This document shows positions 41,519 to 52,072 of a stretch of 64,000 nucleotides of DNA, piece by piece (position 1 is the first letter of the stretch; each line of letters starts with the position of its first letter). The notes below the pieces were generated by a model. The model made no database searches. It saw nothing but the letters and a program-made list of their open reading frames with translations, and was not told the origin of the DNA. This stretch comes from Ewingella sp. CoE-038-23 (GTDB lineage Bacteria; Pseudomonadota; Gammaproteobacteria; Enterobacterales; Enterobacteriaceae). The translations under genes were made by a program, and so were the position numbers. The stretch is taken from NCBI RefSeq assembly GCF_040419245.1, contig NZ_JAZHOH010000001.1:124001-188000 (forward strand), given 5' to 3'.

Positions 41519-41605
41519 GCCGAGGTGGTGGAATTGGTAGACACGCTACCTTGAGGTGGTAGTGCCCGAATGGGCTTACGGGTTCAAGTCCCGTCCTCGG
41601 TACCA
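41519..41605 (+). tRNA. leuU: tRNA-Leu (anticodon GAG)
   Basis: This 87-nt class II tRNA has acceptor arms GCCGAGG and CCTCGGT with ACCA encoded. The anticodon stem CTACC/GGTAG encloses TTGAGGT (GAG at 41553-41555). A long variable arm (TGCCCGAATGGGCTTA) and T loop GTTCAAGTC follow. It reads CUC and CUU codons. E. coli leuU occupies the same site after secG. Confidence 0.97.
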
Positions 41606-41619
41606 ATCTTTGTGATAAC

Positions 41620-41648
41620 TTGCTTTTAAGCGGTTATCGGCGTAGTAT
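41620..41648 (+). promoter_or_regulatory. Promoter of the metY-rimP-nusA-infB operon
   Basis: TTGCTT (41620-41625), a 17-base spacer and TAGTAT (41643-41648) lie 17 bases upstream of the initiator tRNA. This is where the main operon promoter lies in E. coli. Confidence 0.65.
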
Positions 41649-41664
41649 TTGCCACGTTTTCGGA

Positions 41665-41741
<77 letters not shown>

Positions 41742-41832
41742 CTTTCCCTAAGTGTTTATTTCAAATAGACTTTCAGTTTCCTCCTGTTATGTTCTGCAGT
41801 TTCAATTTGAAATAACACTTTCGAAAGTTGCG

Positions 41833-41897
41833 CCGAAGTCGCTTTTCGGCGAACAGGGTCCAGTTTCATAAAGCCCCGATTTATCGGGGTTTTTTGT
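41833..41897 (+). terminator. Leader hairpins between metY and rimP
   Basis: CGCCGAA ... TTCGGCG (about 41831-41851) forms one hairpin. CCCCGA/TCGGGG within 41872-41890 followed by GTTTTTTG forms a terminator-like structure. In E. coli the operon is transcribed through this leader under NusA and RNase control, so it is likely a partial terminator. Confidence 0.6.
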
Positions 41898-41955
41898 TAT
41901 TTGGCAGCAGAATCACTGGGCTATTAGGCCCTTTTTTTATGTCTTGGGGGTGGGC

Positions 41956-42408
41956 TTGTCCACATTAGAACAAAAATTAACAGAGATGATTTCAGCACCG
42001 GTTGAAGCATTGGGCTTCGAGCTGGTAGGCATCGAGTTCGTAAGAGCTCGCCAATCGACGCTACGCATCTATATTGATAGTGAAGACGGGATCACAGTTG
42101 ATAATTGTGCTGATGTCAGCCACCAGGTTAGCGCCGTGTTGGATGTCGAAGACCCCGTCACTGTTGCATACAACCTGGAAGTTTCCTCTCCCGGTCTCGA
42201 TCGCCCTATGTTTACCGCTGAACATTACCAACGTTTTCTCGGTGACGAGGTGAGTCTGGTACTGCGGATGGCTATGCAGAACCGTCGCAAATGGCAGGGA
42301 ATTATTAAGGCTGTCGAAGGCGAAATGATCACGGTTACTGTGGAAGGCAAAGATGAAGTGTTCGCGCTGAGCAATATCCAGAAAGCGAACCTGGTACCCC
42401 ACTTTTAA
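41956..42408 (+). CDS. rimP: Ribosome maturation factor RimP
   Basis: This 150-residue protein is the same length as E. coli RimP. It has [32 protein letters not shown] and a C-terminal Sm-like domain ending NLVPHF. It assists 30S assembly. The start is TTG at 41956 (Leu-Ser-Thr-Leu-Glu), preceded by GGGGGTGGG. The alternative TTG at 41944 adds four residues not in the family. Confidence 0.94.
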   Translation: MSTLEQKLTEMISAPVEALGFELVGIEFVRARQSTLRIYIDSEDGITVDNCADVSHQVSAVLDVEDPVTVAYNLEVSSPGLDRPMFTAEHYQRFLGDEVSLVLRMAMQNRRKWQGIIKAVEGEMITVTVEGKDEVFALSNIQKANLVPHF

Positions 42409-42429
42409 AGTTTGGATGAGGCAACTAGG

Positions 42430-43917
42430 ATGAACAAAGAAATTCTGGCTGTTGTAGAAGCGGTTTCTAATGAAAAATCACTCCCGCGCGAGAAGATTTT
42501 TGAAGCGCTGGAAACTGCGTTATCGACAGCGACTAAGAAAAAGTACGAACAAGAAATTGAAGTCCGCGTCACCATCGATCGTAAAACCGGTGACTTTGAC
42601 ACCTTCCGCCGTTGGGTTGCTGTTGACGAAGTTACGCAACCAACGCGTGAAATCACCCTTGAAGCTGCCCAATACGAAGACCCTTCTATTGAATTAGGCG
42701 GTTACATCGAAGATCAGATTGAGTCTGTCACCTTCGACCGTATTACAACTCAGACCGCGAAACAGGTTATCGTACAAAAAGTACGTGAAGCTGAACGTGC
42801 GATGGTGGTTGAGCAGTTCCGCGAACAGCAAGGCGAAATCGTTACTGGCGTGGTTAAGAAAGTTAACCGTGATAGCATCGCTCTCGATTTAGGCAGTAAT
42901 GCTGAAGCCGTTATCCTGCGCGAAGACATGCTTCCACGCGAAAACTTCCGCTCTGGCGACCGTATTCGTGGCGTGCTGTATGACGTCCGCCCAGAAGCAC
43001 GCGGCGCACAGCTGTTCGTCAGCCGTTCTCGTAATGAGATGTTGATCGAACTGTTCCGCATCGAAGTACCAGAAATTGGTGAAGAGCTGATTGAAATTAA
43101 AGCAGCAGCTCGTGACCCAGGCTCTCGTGCCAAAATTGCCGTTAAAACCAACGACAAACGCATTGACCCAGTGGGTGCATGTGTTGGTATGCGCGGTGCT
43201 CGCGTGCAGGCCGTGTCTAGCGAATTAGGCGGCGAGCGTATCGATATCGTATTATGGGACGACAACCCTGCCCAGTTCGTTATCAATGCTATGGCGCCTG
43301 CCGATGTTGCTTCCATCGTGGTTGACGAAGACAAACACACTATGGATGTCGCTGTTGAAGCCAGCAATCTGGCTCAGGCGATTGGTCGTAATGGCCAAAA
43401 CGTACGTTTAGCCTCTCAACTGAGCGGTTGGGAACTGAACGTTATGACTGCGGATGACCTGCAAGCCAAACATCAGGCTGAGGCTCATGCCGCGATTGAA
43501 ACTTTCACCAAATATCTGGCTATCGACGAAGATTTCGCCACTGTCTTGGTAGAAGAAGGTTTCTCAACGCTCGAAGAATTGGCCTATGTGCCAATGAAAG
43601 AATTGCTAGAAATCGATGGCCTGGATGAAGACACGGTAGATGCTCTGCGCGAACGTGCGAAAGAAGCATTAACTACACTGGCTTTAGCTCAGGAAGAAAG
43701 TCTCGGCGACAATAAGCCTGCAGAAGATTTGCTGAACCTGGCGGGTCTGGAACGTAGCATGGCATTTAAACTGGCTGCACATGGGGTTTGTACGCTGGAA
43801 GATCTTGCCGAGCAGGGTGTCGACGATCTAGCGGATATTGAAGGTCTTAGTGACGAACAGGCTGGTGAACTTATCATGGCCGCGCGCAATATCTGCTGGT
43901 TTGGCGACAATGCGTAA
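42430..43917 (+). CDS. nusA: Transcription termination/antitermination factor NusA
   Basis: This 495-residue protein has an N-terminal RNA-polymerase-binding domain (1-130), S1 (about 135-200) and two KH domains (about 200-345, with [14 protein letters not shown] and [14 protein letters not shown]). Two C-terminal acidic repeats (about 364-490) each contain a LEELA/LEDLA-type helix. It enhances pausing and serves both Rho-independent termination and antitermination. The start at 42430 follows the rimP stop by 21 bases. Confidence 0.97.
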   Translation: MNKEILAVVEAVSNEKSLPREKIFEALETALSTATKKKYEQEIEVRVTIDRKTGDFDTFRRWVAVDEVTQPTREITLEAAQYEDPSIELGGYIEDQIESVTFDRITTQTAKQVIVQKVREAERAMVVEQFREQQGEIVTGVVKKVNRDSIALDLGSNAEAVILREDMLPRENFRSGDRIRGVLYDVRPEARGAQLFVSRSRNEMLIELFRIEVPEIGEELIEIKAAARDPGSRAKIAVKTNDKRIDPVGACVGMRGARVQAVSSELGGERIDIVLWDDNPAQFVINAMAPADVASIVVDEDKHTMDVAVEASNLAQAIGRNGQNVRLASQLSGWELNVMTADDLQAKHQAEAHAAIETFTKYLAIDEDFATVLVEEGFSTLEELAYVPMKELLEIDGLDEDTVDALRERAKEALTTLALAQEESLGDNKPAEDLLNLAGLERSMAFKLAAHGVCTLEDLAEQGVDDLADIEGLSDEQAGELIMAARNICWFGDNA

Positions 43918-43941
43918 TAAACTGTAGCAGGAAGGAACAGC

Positions 43942-46635
43942 ATGACAGATGTAACCGTAAAATCGCTGGCAGCAGAGATTCAAACTCCGGTTGATCGCCT
44001 GGTACAGCAATTTGCTGATGCAGGGATCGACAAGTCTGAAGCTGACTCTGTCACCCAGCAAGAAAAAGAGACATTATTGGCGCACTTGAACCGTGGAAAC
44101 GGCAGTGCTCCAAACAAACTGACCTTACAACGCAAAACGCGTAGTACACTGAACATTCCGAGCACCGGCGGAAAGAGTAAATCGGTGCAAATCGAAGTCC
44201 GCAAGAAACGCACTTATGTAAAACGTGATATGACCGAAGCTGAACAAGCCCAGGCCGAAGCGGAAGAGCAGGCGAAGCGTGAAGCGGAAGAACAGGCACA
44301 GCGTGCAGCAGCAGAGCAAGCCCAGCGCGAAGCTCAAGAAAAAGCGAAGCGCGCCGCCGAAGAGCAAGCCAAACGTGAGGCCGCTGAAAAAGCTAAGCGC
44401 GACGCAGCGGAAAAAGACAAAGTGACAAATCAACATACCGACGAAGTAACCAAACCAGCTCAGGCAGATAAAGCACGCCGTGAAGCTGAAGCCGCAGAGC
44501 TGAAACGCAAAACGGAAGAAGAAGCCCAGCGTAAGATCGAAGAAAACGCGAAACGCGTTGCTGAAGAGGCCCGTAAAATGGCTGACTCTGGCGTCTGGAC
44601 TGAAGTTGTTGCGCCAAGCGAATCCGAATCCGCTGACTATCATGTCACCACTTCTACCCACGCTCGTGCAGCTGAAGACGAAAATGACGCCAAGGTTGAA
44701 GGCGATCGTCGCAGCCGTACTCGCGGTGGCAAAGCGACCAAGCAGAAGAAAGGCAATAAACTGTCTGAATCTAAAGCAGACCGCGAAGAAGCGCGCGCTG
44801 TAGGTCGTAATGGTAAAGGCAAACGTAAGCCAAGCACGCTGCAACAGAGCTTCAATAAGCCAGTTGTTGCTGTAAACCGTGACGTTGTGCTGGGTGAAAC
44901 CATCACCGTTGCTGAGCTGGCGAACAAAATGGCTGTTAAAGGCTCTCAGGTCATCAAAACGATGATGAAGCTGGGCGCGATGGCGACCATCAACCAGGTT
45001 ATCGATCAGGAAACTGCTCAGCTGGTTGCTGAAGAAATGGGCCATAAAGTTATCCTGCGTCGTGAAAACGAGCTGGAAGAAGCGCTGATGAGCGACCGTG
45101 ACACAGGTGCGTCAGCAGCTGCTGAGCCACGTGCTCCAGTTGTGACCATCATGGGCCACGTTGACCACGGTAAAACCTCTCTGCTTGACTACATTCGTTC
45201 AACGAAAGTCGCAGCGGGCGAAGCCGGCGGTATTACGCAGCACATCGGTGCTTATCACGTTGAAACTGAAAACGGCATGATCACCTTCCTGGATACTCCA
45301 GGACACGCCGCATTTACCTCAATGCGTGCTCGTGGTGCTCAGGCAACGGATATCGTGGTTCTGGTTGTTTCTGCAGATGATGGCGTAATGCCACAAACCA
45401 TCGAAGCTGTTCAGCATGCGAAAGCCGCTGGCGTGCCAATCGTGGTTGCAGTAAACAAAATTGATAAACCAGAAGCGGATCCAGATCGCGTTCGCACCGA
45501 ACTGTCTCAGTACGGCGTTATGCCAGAAGAGTGGGGCGGCGAGTCTCAGTTCGTACACGTTTCTGCGAAAGCAGGTACAGGTATCGACGAACTGCTGGAC
45601 GCTATCCTGCTGCAAGCCGAAGTTCTTGAACTGAAAGCAGTTCGCAGCGGTATGGCAAGCGGTGTGGTTATCGAATCCTTCCTGGATAAAGGCCGTGGCC
45701 CAGTGGCGACTGTCCTAGTTCAAGAGGGTACGCTGAACAAGGGTGATATCATCCTGTGTGGCTTCGAATACGGCCGTGTTCGTGCAATGCGTGATGAGTT
45801 GGGCCGTGACATTTCGTCTGCGGGTCCTTCTATCCCTGTGGAAGTGCTGGGTCTGTCTAGCGTTCCTGCTGCCGGTGACGAAGTGACTGTTGTACGTGAC
45901 GAGAAGAAAGCCCGTGAAGTTGCCCTGTATCGTCAAGGTAAGTTCCGTGAAGTTAAACTGGCTCGCCAGCAGAAATCTAAACTGGAAAACATGTTTGCGA
46001 ACATGACTGAAGGCGAAGTTTCTGAACTGAACATCGTTCTGAAGTCTGACGTACAAGGTTCTTGTGAAGCGATTTCTGACGCGCTGCAAAATCTGTCTAC
46101 CGACGAAGTGAAAGTTAAGATTGTTGGTATGGGCGTAGGTGGTATCACCGAAACCGACGCAACGCTGGCTGCCGCTTCTAACGCTATCATCCTTGGCTTC
46201 AACGTACGTGCCGATGCATCTGCTCGCCGTGTCGTAGAAAGCGAAAGTCTGGATCTGCGTTACTACTCCGTCATCTATAACCTGATTGACGAAGTTAAGC
46301 AGGCGATGAGCGGTATGTTGGCGCCAGAATACAAACAGCAAATCATTGGTCTGGCTGAAGTTCGTGACGTGTTCAAGTCACCGAAATTTGGCGCAATCGC
46401 AGGCTGTATGGTTACTGAAGGTATGATTAAGCGTAACAACCCAATCCGTGTACTACGTGACAACGTGGTTATCTATGAAGGCGAGCTGGAATCCCTGCGC
46501 CGCTTCAAAGATGACGTTGCCGAAGTTCGTAACGGCATGGAATGTGGTATCGGCGTGAAGAACTACAACGATGTGCGTACTGGCGATGTGATCGAAGTAT
46601 TCGAAATCATCGAGATCAAACGTACCATCGCGTAA
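43942..46635 (+). CDS. infB: Translation initiation factor IF-2
   Basis: This 897-residue protein (E. coli 890) has an N-terminal small domain and then a long Ala/Glu/Arg/Lys helix-rich region (about 95-215) with EEQA(K/Q)RE repeats. A second IF2-N domain is at about 310-360. The G domain has [17 protein letters not shown] and NKID, and C-terminal fMet-tRNA-binding domains end IKRTIA. It delivers fMet-tRNA to the 30S subunit. AGGAAGGAAC upstream sets the start 24 bases after nusA. An internal start is annotated separately. Confidence 0.97.
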   Translation: MTDVTVKSLAAEIQTPVDRLVQQFADAGIDKSEADSVTQQEKETLLAHLNRGNGSAPNKLTLQRKTRSTLNIPSTGGKSKSVQIEVRKKRTYVKRDMTEAEQAQAEAEEQAKREAEEQAQRAAAEQAQREAQEKAKRAAEEQAKREAAEKAKRDAAEKDKVTNQHTDEVTKPAQADKARREAEAAELKRKTEEEAQRKIEENAKRVAEEARKMADSGVWTEVVAPSESESADYHVTTSTHARAAEDENDAKVEGDRRSRTRGGKATKQKKGNKLSESKADREEARAVGRNGKGKRKPSTLQQSFNKPVVAVNRDVVLGETITVAELANKMAVKGSQVIKTMMKLGAMATINQVIDQETAQLVAEEMGHKVILRRENELEEALMSDRDTGASAAAEPRAPVVTIMGHVDHGKTSLLDYIRSTKVAAGEAGGITQHIGAYHVETENGMITFLDTPGHAAFTSMRARGAQATDIVVLVVSADDGVMPQTIEAVQHAKAAGVPIVVAVNKIDKPEADPDRVRTELSQYGVMPEEWGGESQFVHVSAKAGTGIDELLDAILLQAEVLELKAVRSGMASGVVIESFLDKGRGPVATVLVQEGTLNKGDIILCGFEYGRVRAMRDELGRDISSAGPSIPVEVLGLSSVPAAGDEVTVVRDEKKAREVALYRQGKFREVKLARQQKSKLENMFANMTEGEVSELNIVLKSDVQGSCEAISDALQNLSTDEVKVKIVGMGVGGITETDATLAAASNAIILGFNVRADASARRVVESESLDLRYYSVIYNLIDEVKQAMSGMLAPEYKQQIIGLAEVRDVFKSPKFGAIAGCMVTEGMIKRNNPIRVLRDNVVIYEGELESLRRFKDDVAEVRNGMECGIGVKNYNDVRTGDVIEVFEIIEIKRTIA
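44422..44424 (+). other. Probable internal start codon for IF2-beta
   Basis: An in-frame GTG at codon 161 lies in [11 protein letters not shown], aligned with the E. coli GTG (Val158 in DKVSNQQ) from which the shorter IF2-2 isoform starts. An A-rich stretch precedes it, but the ribosome-binding site is weak. Confidence 0.55.
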
Positions 46636-46662
46636 TCTTAGCGATGTCGCTTATATCCAGTT

Positions 46663-46688
46663 GGGGGGCCTTGAGCCCCCCTCTTTGT
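46663..46688 (+). terminator. Intra-operon hairpin between infB and rbfA
   Basis: GGGGGGC (46663-46669) and GCCCCCC (46675-46681) form a very stable 7-bp stem with a 5-base loop, followed by TCTTTGTCT rather than a clean U-run. It is more likely an RNA-processing or stability element, or a partial terminator, than an operon end. Confidence 0.55.
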
Positions 46689-46715
46689 CTGGAGATTGTC
46701 TGAAGGAGTTTTATC

Positions 46716-47126
46716 ATGGCAAAAGAATTTAGCCGTACCCAACGTGTCTCCCAAGAGATGCAAAAAGAGATCGCCATCATCCTACAGCGCGAAGTCAAAG
46801 ACCCGCGCGTAGGCATGGCGACCGTTTCTGGCGTTGAAGTGTCTCGTGATCTGGCCTATGCCAAAGTCTTCGTGACCTTTTTAGATGTTTTGACAACAGA
46901 CAATCACGATCCTGATCGTGTGAAGAATGGCATTAAAGCTTTGCAAGACGCGTCTGGTTTCATCCGCACGTTGATTGGTAAAGCCATGCGTCTGCGTGTT
47001 GTTCCAGAGTTAACCTTTGCTTACGACAACTCACTGGTTGAAGGCATGCGTATGTCTAACCTGGTGACGAACGTAGTGAAGAATGACGCTGAGCGTCGTT
47101 CTGCTGCAGGTGATGACGAGGAATAA
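46716..47126 (+). CDS. rbfA: 30S ribosome-binding factor A
   Basis: This 136-residue KH-like protein (E. coli 133) begins [20 protein letters not shown] and has [27 protein letters not shown]. It binds immature 16S rRNA and is needed for late 30S maturation and cold adaptation. The truB ATG begins two bases after the rbfA stop. Confidence 0.97.
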   Translation: MAKEFSRTQRVSQEMQKEIAIILQREVKDPRVGMATVSGVEVSRDLAYAKVFVTFLDVLTTDNHDPDRVKNGIKALQDASGFIRTLIGKAMRLRVVPELTFAYDNSLVEGMRMSNLVTNVVKNDAERRSAAGDDEE

Positions 47127-47128
47127 CA

Positions 47129-48073
47129 ATGAGTCGCCCACGTCGTCGCGGCCGTGATATTCACGGCGTTCTGTTATTGGATAAGTCCCTTGGTCTGTCC
47201 TCTAACGACGCGCTGCAAAAAGTAAAACGTTTGTATAACGCCAACCGTGCAGGCCATACCGGTGCGTTAGACCCACTGGCTACCGGTATGCTGCCGCTGT
47301 GTTTAGGGGAAGCGACCAAGTTCTCGCGTTTCCTTCTGGACTCAGACAAGCGTTATCGCGTGATTGCCCGCATGGGGCAGCGCACCGATACTTCTGATGC
47401 CGAAGGTCAAATTATCTCCGAGCGCGATGTCACCTTTAACCAACAGCAGTTGGATGAGGCGTTGGACAGCTTCCGCGGCGAAACTCAGCAAATCCCTTCT
47501 ATGTATTCCGCATTGAAATACGAGGGGAAGAAGCTCTATGAATATGCCCGTCAGGGGATTGAAGTTCCTCGCGAATCTCGCCCGATTAACGTCTATGAAC
47601 TGAAGTTCATTCGTTGGGAAGGCTTTGAGGTTGAGCTTGAGATCCACTGTTCCAAAGGCACTTATATCCGCACTATCGTTGACGATTTGGGTGAAAAGCT
47701 AGGCTGTGGCGCGCACGTGACTTACCTGCGTCGCTTGCAGGTGGCGACTTATCCTTTCGAACGCATGGTGACGATGGAACAGCTGCATGCGCTGATCGCT
47801 CAGGCGGAAGCCGAAGGCATTGAACCGCGCCTGTTACTGGACCCTCTATTATTGCCGATGGACAGCGCCTGTGAAGATTTCCCTGAAGTAAACCTTTTGC
47901 CAGTTGTGGCGGGATACGTGAAGCAGGGGCAACCCGTACAGGCTTCCGGCGCCCCGACGTCAGGCATGGTGCGCATCACCGAAGGCGAAGAACGTAAGTT
48001 CATTGGCGTCGGTGAAATTGACGATGATGGCCGCATTGCGCCGCGTCGTTTGGTGGTTGAATACACCGAGTAA
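47129..48073 (+). CDS. truB: tRNA pseudouridine-55 synthase
   Basis: This 314-residue enzyme has the catalytic Asp in [17 protein letters not shown], the [16 protein letters not shown] segment, [12 protein letters not shown] and a C-terminal PUA domain. It converts U55 in the T arm of all elongator tRNAs and also acts as an RNA chaperone. Confidence 0.97.
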   Translation: MSRPRRRGRDIHGVLLLDKSLGLSSNDALQKVKRLYNANRAGHTGALDPLATGMLPLCLGEATKFSRFLLDSDKRYRVIARMGQRTDTSDAEGQIISERDVTFNQQQLDEALDSFRGETQQIPSMYSALKYEGKKLYEYARQGIEVPRESRPINVYELKFIRWEGFEVELEIHCSKGTYIRTIVDDLGEKLGCGAHVTYLRRLQVATYPFERMVTMEQLHALIAQAEAEGIEPRLLLDPLLLPMDSACEDFPEVNLLPVVAGYVKQGQPVQASGAPTSGMVRITEGEERKFIGVGEIDDDGRIAPRRLVVEYTE

Positions 48074-48089
48074 GCCCTTTCTGCTCACC

Positions 48090-48118
48090 TTGCGATCGTA
48101 TTATGCAAAGAGTAGAAT
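48090..48118 (+). promoter_or_regulatory. Sigma-70 promoter of rpsO-pnp
   Basis: TTGCGA (48090-48095), 17 bases and TAGAAT (48113-48118), followed by AGCGCAGC. It corresponds to the internal rpsO promoter of E. coli and leaves a leader of about 70 bases. Confidence 0.75.
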
Positions 48119-48196
48119 AGCGCAGCTTATGCATTGGGTAGCTGAATTAGAGATCGGCACCCGTATTAATTATCTATAATATTTTGGAGTATGATT

Positions 48197-48466
48197 ATGT
48201 CTCTAAGCGTTGAAGCTAAAGCTCAAATCGTTGCAGACTTTGGTCGTGGCACTAACGACAGTGGTTCTACCGAAGTTCAGGTTGCTCTGCTGACTGCTCA
48301 AATTAACCATCTGCAAGGTCACTTTGCAGAGCACAAAAAAGATCACCACAGCCGTCGTGGTCTGCTGCGTATGGTTTCTCAGCGTCGTAAACTGCTGGAC
48401 TACCTGAAGCGTAAAGATGTAGCACGTTACACCAGCCTGATCGAGCGTCTGGGTCTGCGTCGCTAA
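48197..48466 (+). CDS. rpsO: 30S ribosomal protein S15
   Basis: This 89-residue protein, [15 protein letters not shown] to IERLGLRR, is exactly E. coli length. It is a primary 16S central-domain binder. The start at 48197 sits seven bases from GGAG (48186-48189); the in-frame ATG at 48191 is too close. The leader sequence TTTTGGAGTATGATTATGTC is the same as in E. coli, where S15 traps the ribosome on a pseudoknot, so the same autoregulation is likely. Confidence 0.97.
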   Translation: MSLSVEAKAQIVADFGRGTNDSGSTEVQVALLTAQINHLQGHFAEHKKDHHSRRGLLRMVSQRRKLLDYLKRKDVARYTSLIERLGLRR

Positions 48467-48484
48467 TCAAGCGAGTTTCAGTGT

Positions 48485-48510
48485 AAAGGGGCCTATAGGC
48501 CCCTTTATTC
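48485..48510 (+). terminator. Terminator between rpsO and pnp
   Basis: AAAGGGGCCT and AGGCCCCTTT form a stem around a very short loop, followed by ATTC. It is equivalent to the leaky t1 terminator of E. coli rpsO. Confidence 0.75.
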
Positions 48511-48597
48511 TAGGAAGCGACAGCAAATCAGGTTACTGTATGGCTGTTGTTTCTGTAGTACTTTTAAGAACATGAACTTCCGTTACAGATGTTTTCG

Positions 48598-48735
48598 CGC
48601 GGCTAATGAGAGACTTTATTGCCACTTTGTCAGGTATATAAGGATTGTCATTAGTCGCGAGAATGTAGTGAGAAGCTCAGATATTTATCGGCGTGAACTG
48701 CTGTCATAACAGCTGCGCGCCACAAAAAAGGATAT
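48598..48735 (+). promoter_or_regulatory. pnp leader with RNase III-type hairpin
   Basis: CGCGGCTAATGA (48598-48609) pairs with TCATTAGTCGCG (48648-48659) over 12 bp with a single G-U pair. A second smaller hairpin follows (GCTGT ... ACAGC, about 48700-48715) before AAAAAAGGA. The E. coli pnp leader is cleaved by RNase III at such a duplex, after which PNPase represses its own translation. Confidence 0.65.
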
Positions 48736-48739
48736 TACA

Positions 48740-50860
48740 TTGCTTAATCCGACTATTCGTAAATTCCAATACGGTCAACATACCGTAACGCTTGAAACCG
48801 GTATGATGGCTCGTCAAGCGACAGCCGCAGTTATGGTTAGCATGGACGACACCGCAGTATTCGTTACTGTTGTTGGCCAAAAGAAAGCAAAACCAGGTCA
48901 GAGCTTCTTCCCACTGACCGTAAACTATCAGGAGCGTACTTACGCTGCTGGCCGTATCCCGGGTAGCTTCTTCCGTCGTGAAGGCCGCCCAAGTGAAGGC
49001 GAAACGCTGACTTCACGTCTGATTGACCGTCCAATTCGTCCACTGTTCCCAGATAGCTTCCTGAATGAAGTTCAGGTTATTGCTACCGTGGTTTCTCTGA
49101 ACCCACAGGTGAACCCAGATATCGTTGCGATGATTGGTGCTTCTGCTGCACTGAGCCTGTCTGGTATTCCATTCAATGGCCCAATCGGTGCTGCACGCGT
49201 TGGTTACATCAATGACCAATACGTTCTGAACCCAACCGCTGACGAACTGAAAACCAGCCGCCTGGACTTGGTGGTTGCCGGTACTCAGGGCGCTGTGCTG
49301 ATGGTTGAATCTGAAGCTGAAGTATTGAGCGAAGATCAGATGCTGGGCGCAGTCGTGTTCGGTCACGAACAACAACAAATCGTTATCGACAACATCAACT
49401 CTTTAGTTGCTGAAGTGGGTAAAGAGAAGTGGGATTGGCAGCCAGAAGTCGTGAATGCAGAACTGCACGCACGCGTTGCTGCTCTGTCCGAAGCTCGTCT
49501 GGGTGATGCTTACCTGATCACTGAGAAACAAGAGCGTTACACTCAGATCAACACCATCAAAGCTGAAGTTGTGCAGACTCTGCAAGCTGAAGATGAGACT
49601 CTGGACGCTGGCGAAATCTCTGATCTGCTGGGCAGCATCGAGAAAAACGTCGTTCGTAGCCGTGTGCTGCGTGGCGAGCCGCGTATTGACGGTCGCGAAA
49701 AAGACATGATCCGTGGTCTGGACGTGCGTACTGGCGTTCTGCCTCGTACTCACGGCTCTGCTCTGTTCACCCGTGGTGAAACTCAGGCACTGGTTACTGC
49801 AACGCTGGGTACTGCCCGTGATGCACAGAACCTTGACGAGTTGATGGGCGAGAAGACAGATAGCTTCCTGTTCCACTACAATTTCCCTCCATACTCTGTA
49901 GGTGAAACCGGTATGGTTGGCTCGCCAAAACGTCGTGAAATTGGTCACGGTCGTCTGGCGAAACGCGGTGTGTTGGCGATGATGCCTAAACCAGAAGACT
50001 TCCCGTACACCGTGCGCGTTGTTTCTGAAATCACCGAGTCTAACGGTTCTTCTTCAATGGCTTCCGTTTGTGGCGCTTCTCTGGCACTGATGGACGCAGG
50101 TGTACCAATCAAAGCGGCCGTTGCTGGTATCGCGATGGGTCTGGTTAAAGAAGACGAAAACTTTGTGGTTCTGTCTGACATTCTGGGTGACGAAGATCAC
50201 CTGGGCGACATGGACTTCAAAGTGGCCGGTAGCCGTGACGGTATTACCGCACTGCAGATGGACATCAAAATTGAAGGTATTACCCGCGAAATCATGCAGG
50301 TTGCTCTGAACCAAGCTAAGGGTGCGCGTCTGCACATTCTGGGCGTGATGGAACAGGCTATCAGCACGCCGCGCGGTGATATTTCTCAGTTCGCACCACG
50401 CATCCACACCATCAAGATCAGCCCAGATAAAATCAAGGACGTGATCGGTAAAGGTGGTTCAGTGATCCGTGCGCTGACTGAAGAAACCGGCACTACCATT
50501 GAAATTGAAGATGATGGTACAGTTAAAATCGCTGCGACCGACGGTGAGAAAGCGAAATACGCTATCCGTCGTATCGAAGAGATCACTGCTGAAATCGAAG
50601 TTGGCCGTATCTACCAAGGTAAAGTTACCCGTATCGTAGATTTCGGTGCCTTCGTGGCTATCGGCGGCGGTAAAGAAGGTCTGGTCCACATCTCTCAAAT
50701 AGCTGATAAGCGTGTTGAGAAAGTGACTGACTATCTGCAGATGGGTCAAGAAGTTCCAGTTAAAGTTCTGGAAGTTGACCGTCAGGGCCGCGTTCGCTTG
50801 AGCATCAAAGAAGCGACTACGCCAAGCTCGGATGAAACTGCAGAGCCTTCAGCTGAGTAA
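48740..50860 (+). CDS. pnp: Polynucleotide phosphorylase
   Basis: This 706-residue protein has two RNase PH domains. The second is catalytic, with [27 protein letters not shown] [15 protein letters not shown] and [22 protein letters not shown] domain ([15 protein letters not shown]) and an S1 domain ([17 protein letters not shown]) follow. It degrades RNA phosphorolytically in the degradosome. Translation starts at TTG 48740, as in E. coli pnp, with AAAAAGGA upstream. Confidence 0.97.
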   Translation: MLNPTIRKFQYGQHTVTLETGMMARQATAAVMVSMDDTAVFVTVVGQKKAKPGQSFFPLTVNYQERTYAAGRIPGSFFRREGRPSEGETLTSRLIDRPIRPLFPDSFLNEVQVIATVVSLNPQVNPDIVAMIGASAALSLSGIPFNGPIGAARVGYINDQYVLNPTADELKTSRLDLVVAGTQGAVLMVESEAEVLSEDQMLGAVVFGHEQQQIVIDNINSLVAEVGKEKWDWQPEVVNAELHARVAALSEARLGDAYLITEKQERYTQINTIKAEVVQTLQAEDETLDAGEISDLLGSIEKNVVRSRVLRGEPRIDGREKDMIRGLDVRTGVLPRTHGSALFTRGETQALVTATLGTARDAQNLDELMGEKTDSFLFHYNFPPYSVGETGMVGSPKRREIGHGRLAKRGVLAMMPKPEDFPYTVRVVSEITESNGSSSMASVCGASLALMDAGVPIKAAVAGIAMGLVKEDENFVVLSDILGDEDHLGDMDFKVAGSRDGITALQMDIKIEGITREIMQVALNQAKGARLHILGVMEQAISTPRGDISQFAPRIHTIKISPDKIKDVIGKGGSVIRALTEETGTTIEIEDDGTVKIAATDGEKAKYAIRRIEEITAEIEVGRIYQGKVTRIVDFGAFVAIGGGKEGLVHISQIADKRVEKVTDYLQMGQEVPVKVLEVDRQGRVRLSIKEATTPSSDETAEPSAE

Positions 50861-50880
50861 TATCTGTAACATTTGTTTTA

Positions 50881-50909
50881 CAGCTCTCTGTCTATAAGGC
50901 AGAGAGCTG
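50881..50909 (+). terminator. Hairpin between pnp and nlpI
   Basis: CAGCTCTCTG (50881-50890) and CAGAGAGCTG (50900-50909) form a perfect 10-bp stem. No U-run follows, so it may protect the pnp 3' end rather than terminate efficiently. Confidence 0.55.
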
Positions 50910-50992
50910 CTCGTATCATGAGCGCAGGATGCACTTGTGTTAAGCAGGCGGATGACAGGATGTTAATCCAATGTTTGTCTTCGGGAGTGGAA

Positions 50993-51877
50993 ATGAAGCC
51001 TTTCTTGCGCTGGTGTTATGTTGCGACAGCACTTATGTTGGCAGGATGCAGCAACCATGATTGGCGTAAAAATGAAGTTCTGGCGATTCCGTTGCAGCCT
51101 ACGTTGCAGCAGGAAGTCATATTGGCGCGCATGGAACAAATTCTTGCCAGCCGGGCTTTGACAGACGATGAACGCGCACAGCTGTTATATGAGCGCGGTG
51201 TACTGTATGATAGCCTTGGACTTAGAGCGTTAGCGCGAAATGATTTTTCACAAGCGCTGTCTATTCGTCCTGATATGCCAGAAGTTTTCAACTACCTGGG
51301 GATTTACCTAACGCAGGCAGGCAATTTTGATGCTGCCTATGAAGCGTTTGATTCTGTACTAGAGCTTGATCCAACTTACAACTACGCGCGTTTGAACCGA
51401 GGTATCGCACTGTATTACGGTGGCCGATTCTCGTTAGCGCAGGATGATCTGCAGGCGTTTTATCGAGACGATCCAAATGATCCCTTCCGTTCGTTATGGC
51501 TTTATCTTGCGGAGCGAGAAATCAATCCGAAGAATGCCGACGTAGCATTGCAACAGCGTTACGACAAAGCGGACAGAGGGCAATGGGGATGGAATATCGT
51601 CGAATTCTACCTGGGTAAGATCAGCGAAAAAACGCTGATGGAACGCCTAAAGGCGGAAGCAACGGATAACACTTCGCTCGCTGAGCATCTCAGTGAAACT
51701 GACTTCTATTTAGGTAAGCATTACCTAAGTCTGGGGGACAAGAACAGCGCCTTGGCACTGTTCAAACTGACGGTAGCTAACAACGTTCATAATTTTGTTG
51801 AGCACCGCTATGCATTGTTGGAATTGGCGCTATTAGGCCAAGAGCAAGACGACCTATCAGAATCGGACCAGCAATAG
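50993..51877 (+). CDS. nlpI: Outer-membrane lipoprotein NlpI
   Basis: This 294-residue protein, exactly E. coli length, has a lipoprotein signal with lipobox LAGC (Cys19). Tetratricopeptide repeats follow ([24 protein letters not shown], then [24 protein letters not shown]). It is an adaptor for murein endopeptidases and the Prc protease. The start at 50993 follows GGGAGTGG. The ORF extends 40 codons upstream without family support. Confidence 0.96.
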   Translation: MKPFLRWCYVATALMLAGCSNHDWRKNEVLAIPLQPTLQQEVILARMEQILASRALTDDERAQLLYERGVLYDSLGLRALARNDFSQALSIRPDMPEVFNYLGIYLTQAGNFDAAYEAFDSVLELDPTYNYARLNRGIALYYGGRFSLAQDDLQAFYRDDPNDPFRSLWLYLAEREINPKNADVALQQRYDKADRGQWGWNIVEFYLGKISEKTLMERLKAEATDNTSLAEHLSETDFYLGKHYLSLGDKNSALALFKLTVANNVHNFVEHRYALLELALLGQEQDDLSESDQQ

Positions 51878-51991
51878 CTGACGACACCAATCAGCCTTCT
51901 TAACCATGGTTTAACCATTTTTAAGCGCCTTAACGGGCGAGGGTTGCTTTGTTCGTTTTATAATCTAATTTGAGCCGGTTCACACTTTTCA

Positions 51992-52072
51992 ATGAAAATG
52001 ACAGAAAATTTTCTCGACGAGTTATGTAGACTGGCTGCCATTATTAATGAGGCACGTGTACATGACTACTGA
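51992..52072 (+). CDS. yrbN: Small protein YrbN overlapping the deaD start
   Basis: This 26-residue ORF reads [20 protein letters not shown] followed by ARVHDY. It matches the E. coli small protein YrbN, encoded at the same place between nlpI and deaD. Its last 11 bases overlap the deaD coding sequence in another frame, so translation of the two is probably coupled. It may help control deaD at low temperature. No strong ribosome-binding site precedes it. Confidence 0.8.
   Translation: MKMTENFLDELCRLAAIINEARVHDY

Noticed and set aside
44220..44420. Tandem imperfect repeats in infB (GAAGAGCAGGC(G/A)AAGCG-like units)
   Set aside because: They encode the normal Ala/Glu/Lys/Arg helical repeat of enterobacterial IF2 and are not a separate repeat element.
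44125..45045. 306-codon minus-strand ORF inside infB
   Set aside because: It is an antisense shadow of the Ala/Glu/Arg-rich infB repeats, with Phe/Leu-rich nonsense composition.
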